DNA from: Fischerella thermalis PCC 7521
GTDB lineage: Bacteria; Cyanobacteriota; Cyanobacteriia; Cyanobacteriales; Nostocaceae
DNA: 64,000 nt
Assembly (NCBI RefSeq): GCF_000317225.1
Contig: NZ_AJLL01000012.1
Location: 1 to 64,000, forward strand
Direction of reading: 5' to 3'
The notes under the pieces were generated by a model. The model was not told the origin of the DNA. It ran no database searches and saw nothing but the letters and a program-made list of their open reading frames with translations. The stretch's first letter is position 1, and each line of letters starts with the position of its first letter. The translations under genes and the position numbers were made by a program. Shown one piece after another: positions 55,102-64,000 of this stretch.

Positions 55102-55770
55102 CTAACAATTCCAAGGTTTTTGAACAGTCCAGTGGCGATCGCTCGATTGATAAACTTCCACTCCCGACAAACCCACTTCAGCAAGTAAATTCCTGACTTC
55201 ATCTATAGTTAAAGCAGCGTGCAGAGAATCACGAAATAATTTTTTTTGATGCTCGTTGTATTCTGCACCAATACTGTCAACTAAAGCATTCATTGTTGCT
55301 TGATCGCGAGGTCGAAATAAATCACGAATAAAAATGCCACCATTGGGTTTCAACACGCGCTTGAGTTCTTGAAAAAAAGACAAAGGATTTGGTAAATGGT
55401 GAACAAGACTATTTGAGACAACCAGATCAAATTGCCTATCTCCGTAAGGCATGTGTTTAACATCTACCAATTCCAGGCGAATTTGCTCTTGTAAACCAGC
55501 TTCTTGAACATGATGGGCAGCAATTTGTAGCATACTTGCAGCTAAGTCAATTGCAATTACTTGCCACTTATGTCGTATTTGACACATTATAATTGGAATT
55601 CGACCCGTACCAGTACCAGCATCCAATACCACACCTTGCTCTGATGGCCCCAAAGCGATCGCTTCTTGAGCAAAAGCACTATTTACCTCAGTAAAATCCA
55701 TTGCATCATACTCAATAGCCTCTTCGAGGCTATCCATCACTTCAGGTTCTAACACTCTTTCCATAGTCAT
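55102..55770 (-). CDS. Class I SAM-dependent methyltransferase
   Basis: 222 aa. SAM-binding motif I is GVVLDAGTGTGRIPIIMCQ (about residues 45-62); motif II is VIAIDLAASMLQIAA, then VDVKHMPYGDRQFDLVVSNSLVHHLPNP (motif post-II/III) and LKRVLKPNGGIFIRDLFRP. The layout is Methyltransf_11/25. Substrate unknown; the closing segment LLAEVGLSGVEVYQSSDRHWTV is as in small-molecule or quinone-type methyltransferases, but I cannot choose. ATG start. Divergent from a TPR gene across a repeat-filled spacer. Confidence 0.88.
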   Translation of the reverse strand: MTMERVLEPEVMDSLEEAIEYDAMDFTEVNSAFAQEAIALGPSEQGVVLDAGTGTGRIPIIMCQIRHKWQVIAIDLAASMLQIAAHHVQEAGLQEQIRLELVDVKHMPYGDRQFDLVVSNSLVHHLPNPLSFFQELKRVLKPNGGIFIRDLFRPRDQATMNALVDSIGAEYNEHQKKLFRDSLHAALTIDEVRNLLAEVGLSGVEVYQSSDRHWTVQKPWNC

Positions 55771-55789
55771 TTGTCAATGGTCAATTTTC

Positions 55790-55885
55790 ATTATGTTAGT
55801 GGTTAGTGGTTGGTGGTTAGTAGTTAGTAGTTAGTGGTTGTTAACGATGTTCAATTACCCATTACCCATTACCCATTACCTAACA
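55790..55885. repeat. GTTAGTGGTTAGTGG and TTACCCA tandem repeats
   Basis: Spacer between the methyltransferase and TPR genes: six to seven imperfect GTTAGTG/GTTGGTG units (55797-55842), then three copies of CATTACC/CCATTAC (about 55855-55882), the inverse of the GGTAATG unit seen at 37902, 58960 and 62886. Confidence 0.85.
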
Positions 55886-55949
55886 TGTAAAGAAAAATCT
55901 ACCTTTTGGGAACACTAGACTTATCACCAAAATTATCAGGGAAAAGTCG

Positions 55950-57062
55950 ATGTGGAAAGGCGGATTTAATCATAACTCCAAAAATACACTCCCCTTGCAC
56001 ATATCGGAAACATACCTCAAAGCAAGGAAACATAACACAATTACCCATGAATTTCAGGACAGTTCCCAAGTAGAAATCCAAGTTCTCCAGGAACAAGGAG
56101 AACACGCATCGGAAGCATATAGGCTACTACAACTTGGAGTTCAGCAGCAGCAAGCTGGTGAATTACATTTGGCAATGAAATCTTTGCAACAATCTTTGGC
56201 GTTGTTTCAAGTAGCTGGAGATTGTCAAAAACAAGCACAGGTCTTTTGTTGTTTGGCCTTGATCGCTTATAACTTAGGTGACTACAAAGGTACAATTTCT
56301 TACTCCCAGCAATGTTTATCTCTAGCAAAAAAAACAGCTGACTTACAGTTGCAGATCCAAAGTTTTTCCCATATGGGCAATGCTTATCGTCACCTGGGTG
56401 AAAATCAAAAAGCAATTGAATCTTTACAAGAGTGTTTGCAGTTAGCACAGCAAGTACAAGATGGACGCAGCCAGATAGCAGCGCTGAATAATCTTGGATT
56501 AGTCTATAAAGCTTTAGGTGATCTATCAAAAACAATAGAGTTACAGCAGCAAAGTCTGTTAATTATCAAGCAGTTCCAAGACAATTGGGGCGAACAACAA
56601 GTATTAAAAAATCTCGGAAACGCTTATTATAGTCTGGGAGATTACGTAAAAGCGATCGATTACTACAAACAGTGTATAAAAATTTCTAAATATCTAAATA
56701 ATTACCGTAGTGCAATTCAAGTTCTTAAGAATTTAGCTAATGCTTGCTATACTCTAGAAGAATACGCTGATGCAATTATGTATCATGAAGAACGTTTAAA
56801 AATAGCTACAGAAATACAAGATCAACGTTCTCAGGAACAGTGCTTAGGCAGCTTGGGAATAGCTTGTGAAGCCTTGGGAGATTATGCCAAAGCAATTGCT
56901 TACTATGAAAGGCGCTTGGAACTAGCTAGGATTCTTAATGACCGTCGTAGTGAGGAACAAACCCTTGCCAGTCTTAGAGTAGCTTGTTATGCCTTGGGCG
57001 ATTATGTCAAAGCGATGCAATATCAAGAGCCAGATTATGGTAGTGATAATATTGCTTATTAA
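55950..57062 (+). CDS. Tetratricopeptide-repeat protein (LGN/Pins-like)
   Basis: 370 aa. After about 45 residues of variable N-terminus come seven 40-aa TPRs of the long TPR_12 type (A.....LG..Y..LGDY.KAI.Y....L.IA......R.....L): for example QSFSHMGNAYRHLGENQKAI and KNLGNAYYSLGDYVKAI. No enzymatic or membrane domain, so it is likely an interaction scaffold. Start ambiguous: ATG 55950 lies in a poorly conserved region. It is followed 66 bp later by lepB in the same direction; a shared transcript is possible. Confidence 0.8.
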   Translation: MWKGGFNHNSKNTLPLHISETYLKARKHNTITHEFQDSSQVEIQVLQEQGEHASEAYRLLQLGVQQQQAGELHLAMKSLQQSLALFQVAGDCQKQAQVFCCLALIAYNLGDYKGTISYSQQCLSLAKKTADLQLQIQSFSHMGNAYRHLGENQKAIESLQECLQLAQQVQDGRSQIAALNNLGLVYKALGDLSKTIELQQQSLLIIKQFQDNWGEQQVLKNLGNAYYSLGDYVKAIDYYKQCIKISKYLNNYRSAIQVLKNLANACYTLEEYADAIMYHEERLKIATEIQDQRSQEQCLGSLGIACEALGDYAKAIAYYERRLELARILNDRRSEEQTLASLRVACYALGDYVKAMQYQEPDYGSDNIAY

Positions 57063-57128
57063 AGATATATTTCGCGTCAATATAAGTAGAGTGTTCGTCT
57101 AATTTTGGAACAAAATAGCTAACTTCAT

Positions 57129-57701
57129 ATGACCTCTCAGAAAAGTAATACAAAAGATGCTTCTGCATCGTCAGGAGTATGGCACAGTGTGCGGGAAAAT
57201 TTCGGTTTGATAGCTATTGCCTTAGTTTTGGCATTCTTAATCCGGACTTTTATTGCTGAACCTCGCTACATTCCCTCAGATTCAATGGTGCCAACTCTAC
57301 ATACAGGCGATCGCTTAGTAGTAGAAAAAATCTCTTACTATTTTCATCCTCCACACTTGGGCGACATCATTGTTTTTCAGCCACCGGAAAAACTACAACA
57401 AAAAGGATATCCGAAAGACCAAGCCTTCATTAAGCGTGTAATCGGTGAACCAGGTCAAACAGTGGGAATTTCTGATGGTAAGGTTTACATCAATGGACAA
57501 CCCCTACAAGAAAACTATATTGCCGAACCACCAATTCAGCCCTTGACACAAGTGCAAGTCCCAGAAAACGAGTTTTTTGTCATGGGAGACAATCGTAACG
57601 ATAGTAATGACTCCCGTTACTGGGGCTTCTTGCCTAGACAAAATATCATCGGTAGGGCAGTTTTTCGCTTCTGGCCCTTTGATCGGATTGGGTTTGTTTA
57701 A
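57129..57701 (+). CDS. lepB: Signal peptidase I
   Basis: 190 aa membrane protease that removes signal peptides at the outer face of plasma and thylakoid membranes. A single N-terminal membrane segment (LIAIALVLAFLIRTFIAE, residues about 27-44), then Ser52 in IPSDSMVPTL and Lys102 in AFIKRVIGEPGQ, the Ser/Lys dyad, and the family box GDNRNDSNDSRYWGFLP. All catalytic residues are present. ATG start. Many cyanobacteria have two LepB; only one is in this window. Confidence 0.95.
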   Translation: MTSQKSNTKDASASSGVWHSVRENFGLIAIALVLAFLIRTFIAEPRYIPSDSMVPTLHTGDRLVVEKISYYFHPPHLGDIIVFQPPEKLQQKGYPKDQAFIKRVIGEPGQTVGISDGKVYINGQPLQENYIAEPPIQPLTQVQVPENEFFVMGDNRNDSNDSRYWGFLPRQNIIGRAVFRFWPFDRIGFV

Positions 57702-57814
57702 TCTTGTTGTTTGTTGGTAGTTGTTTGTTGGTGGTTGGTTGTTTCTAAAGCCCAATACCTAATAACTTTTGCCCTGTCATTTCCAAACAACAATCAACAA
57801 CTAACCATCAACAT

Positions 57815-58357
57815 TTAAAACCTGAGATAATACATCAGCTGGGCCAGGATGTCACCAGAGAGATTCAAGCGTCGCTGGAAATCTACTAAGTTACGATAGG
57901 GCCCAGCTGATTGGCGATTGTCAACGACTGCTTGAGCAATGGATGAGTCTATAAATGGTATTTTTGCTAAACTCTCAACTGTTGCTGTATTAGGATTTAT
58001 TGTATAAGTAATATTATCTACAGATTCATCGTCATAATAACTAAAATTTAAAATCGCCTCTAAAGGCTTGAGTCGCTGCACCGATATACTTAAAGCAGCA
58101 GCTAAATCTTCTATACAGTAGAATTTTACACCAGTACGTGATAGTTCTACAAGCGATCGCGCCTGATGAATAGACAACCCTGGTAGGCGCAACCAATCAT
58201 CTACATTCGCCTGGTTGACGTCTATACGTATGCCTAAAGATACAGCGATCGCGATTTCTTCTATGGACTGAAATCTGTAGTAGGGGTCATTCAGCAGTTT
58301 AGAACGCAGTTTTTGCAATCTAGAGTTAAATGTAAATGGCAACCTGTTTTGGTTCAT
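57815..58357 (-). CDS. Helix-hairpin-helix (ComEA-like) protein
   Basis: I start it at the ATG at 58357 (MNQNRLPFTFNSRLQKLRSK), giving 180 aa; the upstream in-frame ATG at 58423 adds 22 residues of repeat-like DNA. Two HhH/T2SK-like units are visible: IDVNQANVDDWLRLPGLSIHQARSLVELSRTG and later INPNTATVESLAKIPFIDSSIAQAVVDNRQSAGPYRNLVDFQRR, each of the form (I/V)N.A..(D/E)L..LPG. No signal peptide, so it is unlike a periplasmic ComEA and may be a cytosolic DNA-binding protein. ORF alone. Confidence 0.75.
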   Translation of the reverse strand: MNQNRLPFTFNSRLQKLRSKLLNDPYYRFQSIEEIAIAVSLGIRIDVNQANVDDWLRLPGLSIHQARSLVELSRTGVKFYCIEDLAAALSISVQRLKPLEAILNFSYYDDESVDNITYTINPNTATVESLAKIPFIDSSIAQAVVDNRQSAGPYRNLVDFQRRLNLSGDILAQLMYYLRF

Positions 58358-58434
58358 GGCATTTTTGTGGATACTGGTTAGTGGATAGTAGATAGTGCTT
58401 GAGTAGTTAAAATTGCCCAACAACTACTAACCAA

Positions 58435-58464
58435 TGTACAGACGTGCCATGGCACGTCTGTACA
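58435..58464. repeat. 30-bp perfect palindrome
   Basis: TGTACAGACGTGCC followed by ATGGCACGTCTGTACA forms an uninterrupted 15+15 palindrome. A decayed relative (TGTACAGACGCGATTCATCG) lies near 7010-7030. The spacer is between two minus-strand genes, just after the end of the TM2 gene, so it may act as a hairpin on that transcript. Confidence 0.9.
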
Positions 58465-58476
58465 ACCACTAACAAA

Positions 58477-58851
58477 TTATGAAATTTGATCAAGCAATTG
58501 ACGGCGTTTTTGTTCAAATTCATATTCAGAAATTAATCCATCTTGACGTAAAGCATCTAACTCACGCAAAGCATCTGCAACCGCCCCGACTTGATTTGCT
58601 CCTGAGTGTACAGAACGAACTACAGACTTACCTTGATTAAAATTCTGATCAAAAGCTTCTTCATCTTGAGCTAAATACCAAACTCCTTCAATGGCGCTTG
58701 CTACCTTCGGAATTGGCGTCCACGACAGCAGCACATATAAAACGCCCCACAACGGCTGTCCCAAATAAAACTTATGTAAACCAGAAATTGTTAACGTGCC
58801 AGCAAAAGCTAAAATTGCAGCAACACTTCGGCTTTTTCGTTTAGTCAACAT
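58477..58851 (-). CDS. TM2 domain protein with SHOCT-like C-terminus
   Basis: I prefer the ATG at 58851 (MLTKRKSRSVAAILAFAGT), giving 124 aa; the upstream ATG at 58920 adds 23 poorly supported residues. The TM2 domain (residues about 8-62) has two membrane helices with the family GLHKFYLGQPLWGVLYVLL turn. The end is a SHOCT-like motif (LRELDALRQDGLISEYEFEQKRRQLLDQI). Function unknown in cyanobacteria; membrane protein with a cytosolic tail. Confidence 0.8.
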   Translation of the reverse strand: MLTKRKSRSVAAILAFAGTLTISGLHKFYLGQPLWGVLYVLLSWTPIPKVASAIEGVWYLAQDEEAFDQNFNQGKSVVRSVHSGANQVGAVADALRELDALRQDGLISEYEFEQKRRQLLDQIS

Positions 58852-58920
58852 CTTTGTTTCCTCATCCAACCAACCACGCAAAACAGCTATAGTAGCAAAC
58901 ACCCTTGATAAAATTAGCAT

Positions 58921-59185
58921 TGCTGCTATCTAAATATTTATTGTATTGAAGCTGAGGATTGGTAATGGGTAATGGGTAATGGGTAATTGGTAATTGGGCA
59001 TGGTTAACAACCACTAACCACTAACCACTAACAAATTCGTCAAGTGTTGATATCTTGGTAAAAAACCGTACTTTAACCGAAGCTTATTTTTTAGGTTAGT
59101 TCCCTAGACTAAAATAGACCTAGAGGCAAAAGTTTAAGACAAAGTGAGCTACTGGTAATCAGTACTCATAGGGTACAGAAGCAAC
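58921..59185. repeat. GGTAATG and ACCACTA tandem repeats
   Basis: GGTAATG/GGGTAAT units (58960-58995), then three ACCACTA units (about 59008-59030). The remainder to the DUF1825 start is AT-rich and probably contains its promoter. Confidence 0.85.
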
Positions 59186-59509
59186 ATGGGATTCTTTGAC
59201 TCCGAGATAGTTCAACAGGAAGCAAAACAGCTGTTTGAAGATTATCAAGCGCTTATCAAACTTGGCAGCAATTATGGCAAGTTTGATCGAGAGGGTAAGA
59301 AGCTGTTTATTGAGCAAATGGAAGCGATGATGGAGCGTTATCGCGTTTTTATGAAGCGATTCGAACTGTCTGAAGATTTTATGGCGCAAATGACTATCCA
59401 GCAGCTGAAAACTCAGCTTAGTCAGTTTGGCGTCACACCACAACAAATGTTTGATCAAATGCATATCACCCTAGAACGGATGAAAGCAGAACTGGAAAAA
59501 CAGAACTAG
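59186..59509 (+). CDS. DUF1825 family protein
   Basis: 107 aa all-helical acidic protein: MGFFDSEIVQQEAKQLFEDYQAL, GKFDREGKKLFIEQMEAMMERYRVFMKRFELS, QLKTQLSQFGVTPQQMFDQMH. This matches DUF1825, conserved across cyanobacteria, with no established function. Start ATG with AGAAGCAAC just upstream. Single gene; followed by GGCTAGG repeats and the convergent PBP gene. Confidence 0.88.
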   Translation: MGFFDSEIVQQEAKQLFEDYQALIKLGSNYGKFDREGKKLFIEQMEAMMERYRVFMKRFELSEDFMAQMTIQQLKTQLSQFGVTPQQMFDQMHITLERMKAELEKQN

Positions 59510-59622
59510 AGGCTAGGGGCTAGAGGCTAGAAAATGAAAAACGAAAAATACAAAATTAAAATTTTTTAATTTCTGATTTTTAATTAACTTGTCCCTAATC
59601 CCCAATTTCTAGCTGCTAGTTC

Positions 59623-61542
59623 CTACTTTTTAGGACGAGGAAACTTAGATGGTGGCTTGAAGTACTCTACTGGCTGATTCTTAAGTGCTTGCAGCATAAA
59701 GTCTCGCCAGATAGGAGCTACCATAGTGCCGCCTGTAGCACCAGTCGCTAATTGTCTATTGTCGTCTCTACCCACCCAAACAGCAGTTGTCAGCTGGGGT
59801 ACAGTACCGACAAACCAAATATCTTTTTCTGAAGAAGTTGTTCCTGTCTTACCAGCTGCTGGACGGCCAATAGCCGCATTTTTACCAGTACCATCAGTAA
59901 TTACTGATTGCATCACATTAATAATAGCTGCCGCTGCCCAAGGTTCCAAAACTAGCTGGGGCTTGGGAGTATTATCTAGCAACACATTACCACTACTATC
60001 AGTAACGCGGACAATTACTGTTGTTGGTGACTGCCAGCCATAATTGGCAAAGGTAGCATAAGCGCCAGCCATTTCCAAAGGCGTCACCCCAATTGCCCCA
60101 AGGGGTAAAGAAGTCACTGGTTCCATCGGACTCATAATTCCTAAGGTACGGCATGTCTCAACAACTTTGTTCATGCCAATAGCCTTACCAATCTTGATCA
60201 CAGGGACGTTACGAGACAACTTCAAAGCAGTACGAATTGACATAGCTCCACCATAACCGCCGTCGTAGTTGCGGGGGCTATACCAACCACTACCATCTCG
60301 GTAGCTAACTGGAGTATCGTACACTATCGTTTCTGGGTCGTACTTGCCAGTAGCAAAAGCGGCGTAGTAAACAAAGGGTTTAAAGGCAGATCCTGGTTGC
60401 CGATAGGCTTGGGTGGCGCGGTTAAATTCACTCGTTTTGGAATCTACACCTCCCACCAACGCTTTTACGTAATGGGTGCGGGGATCAATTGCTACCAAGG
60501 CAATCTGGTTCTTAGATAATCCTTGCCCAAGTAACTTTTTGTGCCACTTCCTGACGGTATCCTCTGCCATTGCTTGAAACTTGGCATCAACGGTGGTTTG
60601 TACCCGCATTCCACCTTTTAACAAAGCTTCACGACCAAATTTCCTTGCTAGTTCTTGAGATACGGCGTTGGTTACATAAGGTAAGGCACTACCTTGGAAT
60701 GACCGGATTCTACCTAGTTTGATTTTTTCTTTTAAAGCGTCGTCGTATTCTTTTTGAGTAATCCAGCCCAAAGTCAGCATTCGTCCCAAAACTTCCTTTT
60801 GCTGGTATTTAGCTTTTTCCATACTGACAAACGGGCTAAACTCCTCTGGGGCTTGGATTAAACCCGCCATCATTGCCGACTCACCTAGAGTTAAGTACTC
60901 TGCCGACTTATTAAAATAACTGCGCGCCGCTGTTTGCACACCGTAGTTGTTGTGACCCCAATACACTTGATTGAGGTACATTTCTAAAACTTGGTCTTTT
61001 GTAAGTATTTGTTCGAGGCGAATTGCCAATACTGCTTCTGCGATTTTACGGGTAAATTCACGTCTATGCGACAAAAACAGGTTTTTCACCAATTGCATGG
61101 TGATCGTAGAACCACCCTCACGCACGCCACCAGCTACCCAGTTGGTAACAACAGCACGCCCCACACCTTTGGGGTTAATGCCGTGGTGAAAGTAGAAGTC
61201 AGAGTCTTCGCTTGCTAGTACTGCACGTTTGAGGTGCGGGGAAATTTTATCTAGTGATACAACCTCTCGGTTAGCTTCACCGTGGATACTCGCTAATAAC
61301 TTGCCCTTGATGTCATAAATATAGGTAGTTTCTGAAGGGAAAAAATTACGTAGCTGTCTCACATCAGGCAAGTTGCGGAAACTGATGGCTAAACCAACTA
61401 ATCCTCCCGCGACAATGGAACTCGCTAGCATGGTAATTGATAGCAGAGTACCGCCAGCTACCTGACCGACTCCTTTCAAAAACTCAACGCCAGATGAAGG
61501 GCTACCTTGGGATTGCTTTTCTTCAAAAGTCCTAGACGACAC
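59623..61542 (-). CDS. Class A penicillin-binding protein (PBP1a family)
   Basis: 639 aa bifunctional peptidoglycan synthase. A membrane anchor at residues about 28-56 is followed by GT51: [20 protein letters not shown] (catalytic Glu), [41 protein letters not shown] and [11 protein letters not shown]-like [15 protein letters not shown]. The transpeptidase has Ser-x-x-Lys in [14 protein letters not shown] in [10 protein letters not shown] and KTG in [18 protein letters not shown]. All three penicillin-binding motifs are present. It ends at FPRPKK with no long tail, as in other cyanobacterial PBPs. ATG start. Confidence 0.94.
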   Translation of the reverse strand: MSSRTFEEKQSQGSPSSGVEFLKGVGQVAGGTLLSITMLASSIVAGGLVGLAISFRNLPDVRQLRNFFPSETTYIYDIKGKLLASIHGEANREVVSLDKISPHLKRAVLASEDSDFYFHHGINPKGVGRAVVTNWVAGGVREGGSTITMQLVKNLFLSHRREFTRKIAEAVLAIRLEQILTKDQVLEMYLNQVYWGHNNYGVQTAARSYFNKSAEYLTLGESAMMAGLIQAPEEFSPFVSMEKAKYQQKEVLGRMLTLGWITQKEYDDALKEKIKLGRIRSFQGSALPYVTNAVSQELARKFGREALLKGGMRVQTTVDAKFQAMAEDTVRKWHKKLLGQGLSKNQIALVAIDPRTHYVKALVGGVDSKTSEFNRATQAYRQPGSAFKPFVYYAAFATGKYDPETIVYDTPVSYRDGSGWYSPRNYDGGYGGAMSIRTALKLSRNVPVIKIGKAIGMNKVVETCRTLGIMSPMEPVTSLPLGAIGVTPLEMAGAYATFANYGWQSPTTVIVRVTDSSGNVLLDNTPKPQLVLEPWAAAAIINVMQSVITDGTGKNAAIGRPAAGKTGTTSSEKDIWFVGTVPQLTTAVWVGRDDNRQLATGATGGTMVAPIWRDFMLQALKNQPVEYFKPPSKFPRPKK

Positions 61543-61718
61543 GGCGTTCTCACTTCCTCACTTGTAAATATAACTATAATTTCTTCAAGTCAGCAAAACG
61601 ATTAATTTTTTGCAATTATATTAGTCTGGCAGATAAAAGAACGGAAGCATTGCTAGTGACTATAACCCACCCAACTTCCATATTGCAAAGTATAGATAAC
61701 AGTCAATATCCTAATAGT

Positions 61719-62888
61719 ATGGCGCAGAATTTTTCTTGGTTACATCGCGGCGTTGTCGAAATTTTTCCACAACCAACTGATTCGGACAGTGAATCTGAAA
61801 GTTTAGAAAAGCGCTTAGCCACAACCGACCGACCTTTGCGGATCAAATTGGGCATTGACCCGACAGGCGCGGACATTCACCTCGGTCATAGCATACCAGT
61901 AAGAAAACTGCGAGCTTTTCAAGATGCTGGTCATACAGCAGTGTTAATTATTGGTGATTTTACGGCACGGATTGGCGACCCTACAGGAAAGTCAGATGTA
62001 CGTCGCCAACTTACACAACAAGAAGTTGAAGCAAACGCTCAGACTTATCTTGATCAAGTACGACCTATATTAGATTTTGACACACCCGGAAGGTTAGAGG
62101 TGCGATATAACTCAGAGTGGCTTTCTAAGCTGGACTTGGGCAAAACTTTAGAGTTGCTCTCAACCATGACAGTGGGGCAAATGCTAGCGAAAGAAGGATT
62201 TGCTGAACGTTATAAAAGAGAGAATCCTATTTTTCTACATGAGTTCCTCTATCCGCTAATGCAGGGTTTTGATTCTGTGGCTGTGGAAGCTGATGTGGAA
62301 TTGGGTGGTACTGACCAGAAATTTAACATAGCAGTAGGTCGAGATTTACAGCGTCATTTTGGACAGAAACCCCAGTTTGGTTTACTACTGCCTCTTTTAC
62401 TTGGCACGGATGGTCTGCAAAAAATGTCTAAGTCTTTAGGTAATTACGTAGGATTACGAGAGCATCCTAGTCAAAAGTATCAAAAACTGCAAGGTATTCC
62501 AGACCACCTACTCAAAGATTATTTTGAACTGTTGACAGATTTACCTCTAGACAAACTACCAGAAAATCCACGCGATCGCCAAAAACTACTCGCGCAAGAA
62601 ATAGTCCGGCAGTATCACGGACAGAGTGCCGTCGATAACATTGAAGCAGGAGATCTACCCGAATTTTCTCTATCTAAAGTAGAATTTCCGGCAAAATTAT
62701 CCTATATTCTCAATGCTAGTGGCTTATGCAAAAGCAGTGGAGAAGGAAAGCGGAAAATTCAAGAGGGTGGTGTGCGACTAGATGGTGATCGCATCACCGA
62801 TGTCGATACTGCTTTCCAAGATAAAAGCGAATTGTACGGACGGGTTTTGCAACTCGGGAAAAATAAGTTTGTCAGACTTGTACCATGA
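61719..62888 (+). CDS. tyrS: Tyrosine--tRNA ligase
   Basis: 389 aa from the ATG at 61719 ([18 protein letters not shown]); the open frame extends upstream to a TTG at 61650 but those residues are not conserved. Class I catalytic domain: the HIGH-like motif is HLGH in [15 protein letters not shown], and KMSKS is intact in [14 protein letters not shown]. An S4 RNA-binding domain lies at the C-terminus ([28 protein letters not shown]). Size and layout fit the TyrS subfamily with the S4 domain. Confidence 0.95.
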   Translation: MAQNFSWLHRGVVEIFPQPTDSDSESESLEKRLATTDRPLRIKLGIDPTGADIHLGHSIPVRKLRAFQDAGHTAVLIIGDFTARIGDPTGKSDVRRQLTQQEVEANAQTYLDQVRPILDFDTPGRLEVRYNSEWLSKLDLGKTLELLSTMTVGQMLAKEGFAERYKRENPIFLHEFLYPLMQGFDSVAVEADVELGGTDQKFNIAVGRDLQRHFGQKPQFGLLLPLLLGTDGLQKMSKSLGNYVGLREHPSQKYQKLQGIPDHLLKDYFELLTDLPLDKLPENPRDRQKLLAQEIVRQYHGQSAVDNIEAGDLPEFSLSKVEFPAKLSYILNASGLCKSSGEGKRKIQEGGVRLDGDRITDVDTAFQDKSELYGRVLQLGKNKFVRLVP

Positions 62889-62955
62889 TCGGTAATGGGT
62901 AATGGGTAATAGGGAATAAAAAATACCAATTACCAATTACCAATTACCAAGACTA
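62886..62955. repeat. GGTAATG and CCAATTA tandem repeats
   Basis: GGTAATG units (62890-62912) followed by CAATTAC/CCAATTA units (62927-62952) in the 83-bp spacer between tyrS and pyrF. They form an imperfect inverted pair. Confidence 0.85.
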
Positions 62956-62971
62956 ACGTGATAGACCCTAA

Positions 62972-63691
62972 ATGAACGCAGAGCAAAAAATTATTGTTCC
63001 CTTAGATGTGGCAAATATAACAGATGCGATCGCCCTGATAGAAAAATTGCCACAAGTCAGCTTTTGGAAAGTTGGTTTAGAGTTGTTTACAAGTACAGGA
63101 CCGCAGATTCTCCAGGAGTTAAAATCCCGGCAGAAGCGGATTTTCCTGGATTTAAAATTTCATGATATCCCTAACACCGTTGCTGGCGCTTGTCGAGCGG
63201 CAGCAGGTTACGGCGTTGATTTGCTGACAATTCATGCTACAGCTGGTAGAGACGCCCTCAAAGCAGCAACAGAGGCAGTGCAAACAGGTGCAGCACAAGC
63301 AGGAGTGGAACCGCCCAAACTGATTGCCATCACAGTTTTAACTAGTATTTCTTGCCGACAGTTGGCATTTGATTTAAAAATTCCCCTAGAATTGCCAGAA
63401 TATGCTCTGGAAATGGCATTGATGGCACAAGAAGCAGGATTAGATGGGGCAGTTTGTTCGCCCCAAGAGGTGGCACAACTGCGGGATAGTTGTGGAAATG
63501 AGTTTTTACTAGTTTGTCCGGGGGTACGTCCCACTTGGGCAGAAAAAGGAGATCAAAAGCGATCGCTTACCCCCAGCCAGGCACTACAAGCAGGAGCAAA
63601 TTACCTTGTAATTGGGCGTCCCGTCACTGCTGCTGCTGAACCTGAGTTAGCCTGGAAACAAATTTGCGAGGAGTTAGCAACAGTGGCATGA
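62972..63691 (+). CDS. pyrF: Orotidine 5'-phosphate decarboxylase
   Basis: 239 aa, last step of UMP synthesis. Short-chain bacterial OMPDC: substrate and catalytic motif [17 protein letters not shown] with D/K/D residues, N-terminal [15 protein letters not shown], and [35 protein letters not shown] near the C-terminus. ATG start. The stop overlaps the next start codon by 4 bp (ATGA), so the following gene is probably translationally coupled. Confidence 0.96.
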   Translation: MNAEQKIIVPLDVANITDAIALIEKLPQVSFWKVGLELFTSTGPQILQELKSRQKRIFLDLKFHDIPNTVAGACRAAAGYGVDLLTIHATAGRDALKAATEAVQTGAAQAGVEPPKLIAITVLTSISCRQLAFDLKIPLELPEYALEMALMAQEAGLDGAVCSPQEVAQLRDSCGNEFLLVCPGVRPTWAEKGDQKRSLTPSQALQAGANYLVIGRPVTAAAEPELAWKQICEELATVA

Positions 63692-64000
63692 AGTCTAAAG
63701 CTAAAAAAAATCAAAGAGTGGAGGAACAGTTAAACGGTAAAGGGAAAAATGCTAACCCTGTACCCGACTCCTGCAAAAAACCTAATTGTTGCTTGTGGCT
63801 TGCAGCTTGTAACTTCTGGTTGTTCACCTCAAATTTCCTTAATTCTCAAGCATTCGCACAGAATCCTACCTCTTCACCAAACAGCAGGGAGCAGTTTTTT
63901 TGTTCAGAACCAAATCTAGAAATATTGACTACACAGCTTCTGCAAGATTTACCTAGTTATGCCAATCGTGTTATTCAACGCGCCCGCCGTTTTGGTAGAA
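63688..64000 (+). CDS. Exported hypothetical protein, N-terminal part
   Basis: Starts at ATG 63688, overlapping the pyrF stop, and is open to the window end (104 codons seen; truncated by the window). A basic N-terminus ([20 protein letters not shown]) precedes a hydrophobic stretch ([18 protein letters not shown], residues about 35-52) ending in SQAFAQN, like a signal peptide cleaved after AFA. The mature part has [22 protein letters not shown]. Family not recognised. The 4-bp overlap suggests co-expression with pyrF. Confidence 0.75.
   Translation, partial: MKSKAKKNQRVEEQLNGKGKNANPVPDSCKKPNCCLWLAACNFWLFTSNFLNSQAFAQNPTSSPNSREQFFCSEPNLEILTTQLLQDLPSYANRVIQRARRFGR

Overview
The window comes from a filamentous, probably heterocyst-forming cyanobacterium (Nostocales; Nostoc/Calothrix/Tolypothrix-like). 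This rests on the sequence: the octamer GCGATCGC (HIP1) recurs throughout genes and spacers, spacers are full of 7-9 bp tandem repeats (STRR type), the dnaE gene is present only as a C-terminal half headed by a split-intein C fragment, and several families are typical of cyanobacteria (COP23, DUF3143, DUF1825, lumenal pentapeptide protein, seven-gene Mrp operon). It is chromosomal, mostly housekeeping, with short mono- or oligocistronic units on both strands. No prophage, CRISPR array or defence island was seen.

Layout. 0-5 kb: glycine cleavage genes gcvT-gcvH-gcvP (minus). 5-11.4 kb: lumenal pentapeptide protein, tRNA-Arg(CCG), a decayed response-regulator fragment, trmFO, a decayed threonyl-tRNA synthetase paralogue, an M23 envelope peptidase. 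11.6-20.5 kb: Ser/Thr kinase, a histidine kinase/OmpR regulator pair, then the overlapping mrpCDEFGAB Na+/H+ antiporter operon (minus) with an IS701-like transposase stub upstream. 21-32 kb: phytase-like esterase, TM0106 nuclease, a candidate small RNA, O-antigen ligase-like protein, YaaW protein, COP23 protein, TauE/SafE membrane protein, hisZ. 32-41.6 kb: two J-domain proteins, DUF3143, lysA-cdaA-uppS (minus), rimI, clpC. 42-50 kb: a 1,068-1,090 aa phosphorylase-kinase/GH15-like protein, mgtE with a structured leader, two RodZ-like HTH membrane proteins flanking a broken alpha/beta hydrolase. 51-64 kb: gatA, split dnaE-C, a methyltransferase, a TPR protein, lepB, a HhH protein, a TM2 protein, DUF1825, a class A PBP, tyrS, pyrF and the start of a secreted protein.

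Functional links. The Mrp genes overlap by 4-16 bp, except for a 75-bp spacer between mrpF and mrpG, and should make one membrane complex; the kinase/regulator pair converges on them. cdaA (c-di-AMP synthesis) and uppS (lipid carrier for the wall) overlap by 4 bp downstream of lysA (meso-DAP to lysine), tying a second messenger to wall precursors; PBP1a, M23 peptidase and RodZ-like proteins add to the envelope theme. gatA, tyrS, hisZ, trmFO and tRNA-Arg serve translation.

The most notable features are not a new enzyme system but genome-plasticity signals: tandem repeats that have entered coding sequences (gcvP, the TM0106 nuclease, O-antigen ligase, lysA and TauE C-termini), four or five gene remnants, a probable MITE directly in front of dnaE-C, and a compact unannotated three-hairpin RNA candidate at 24.64-24.77 kb. 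No clear undescribed multi-gene system was recognised.
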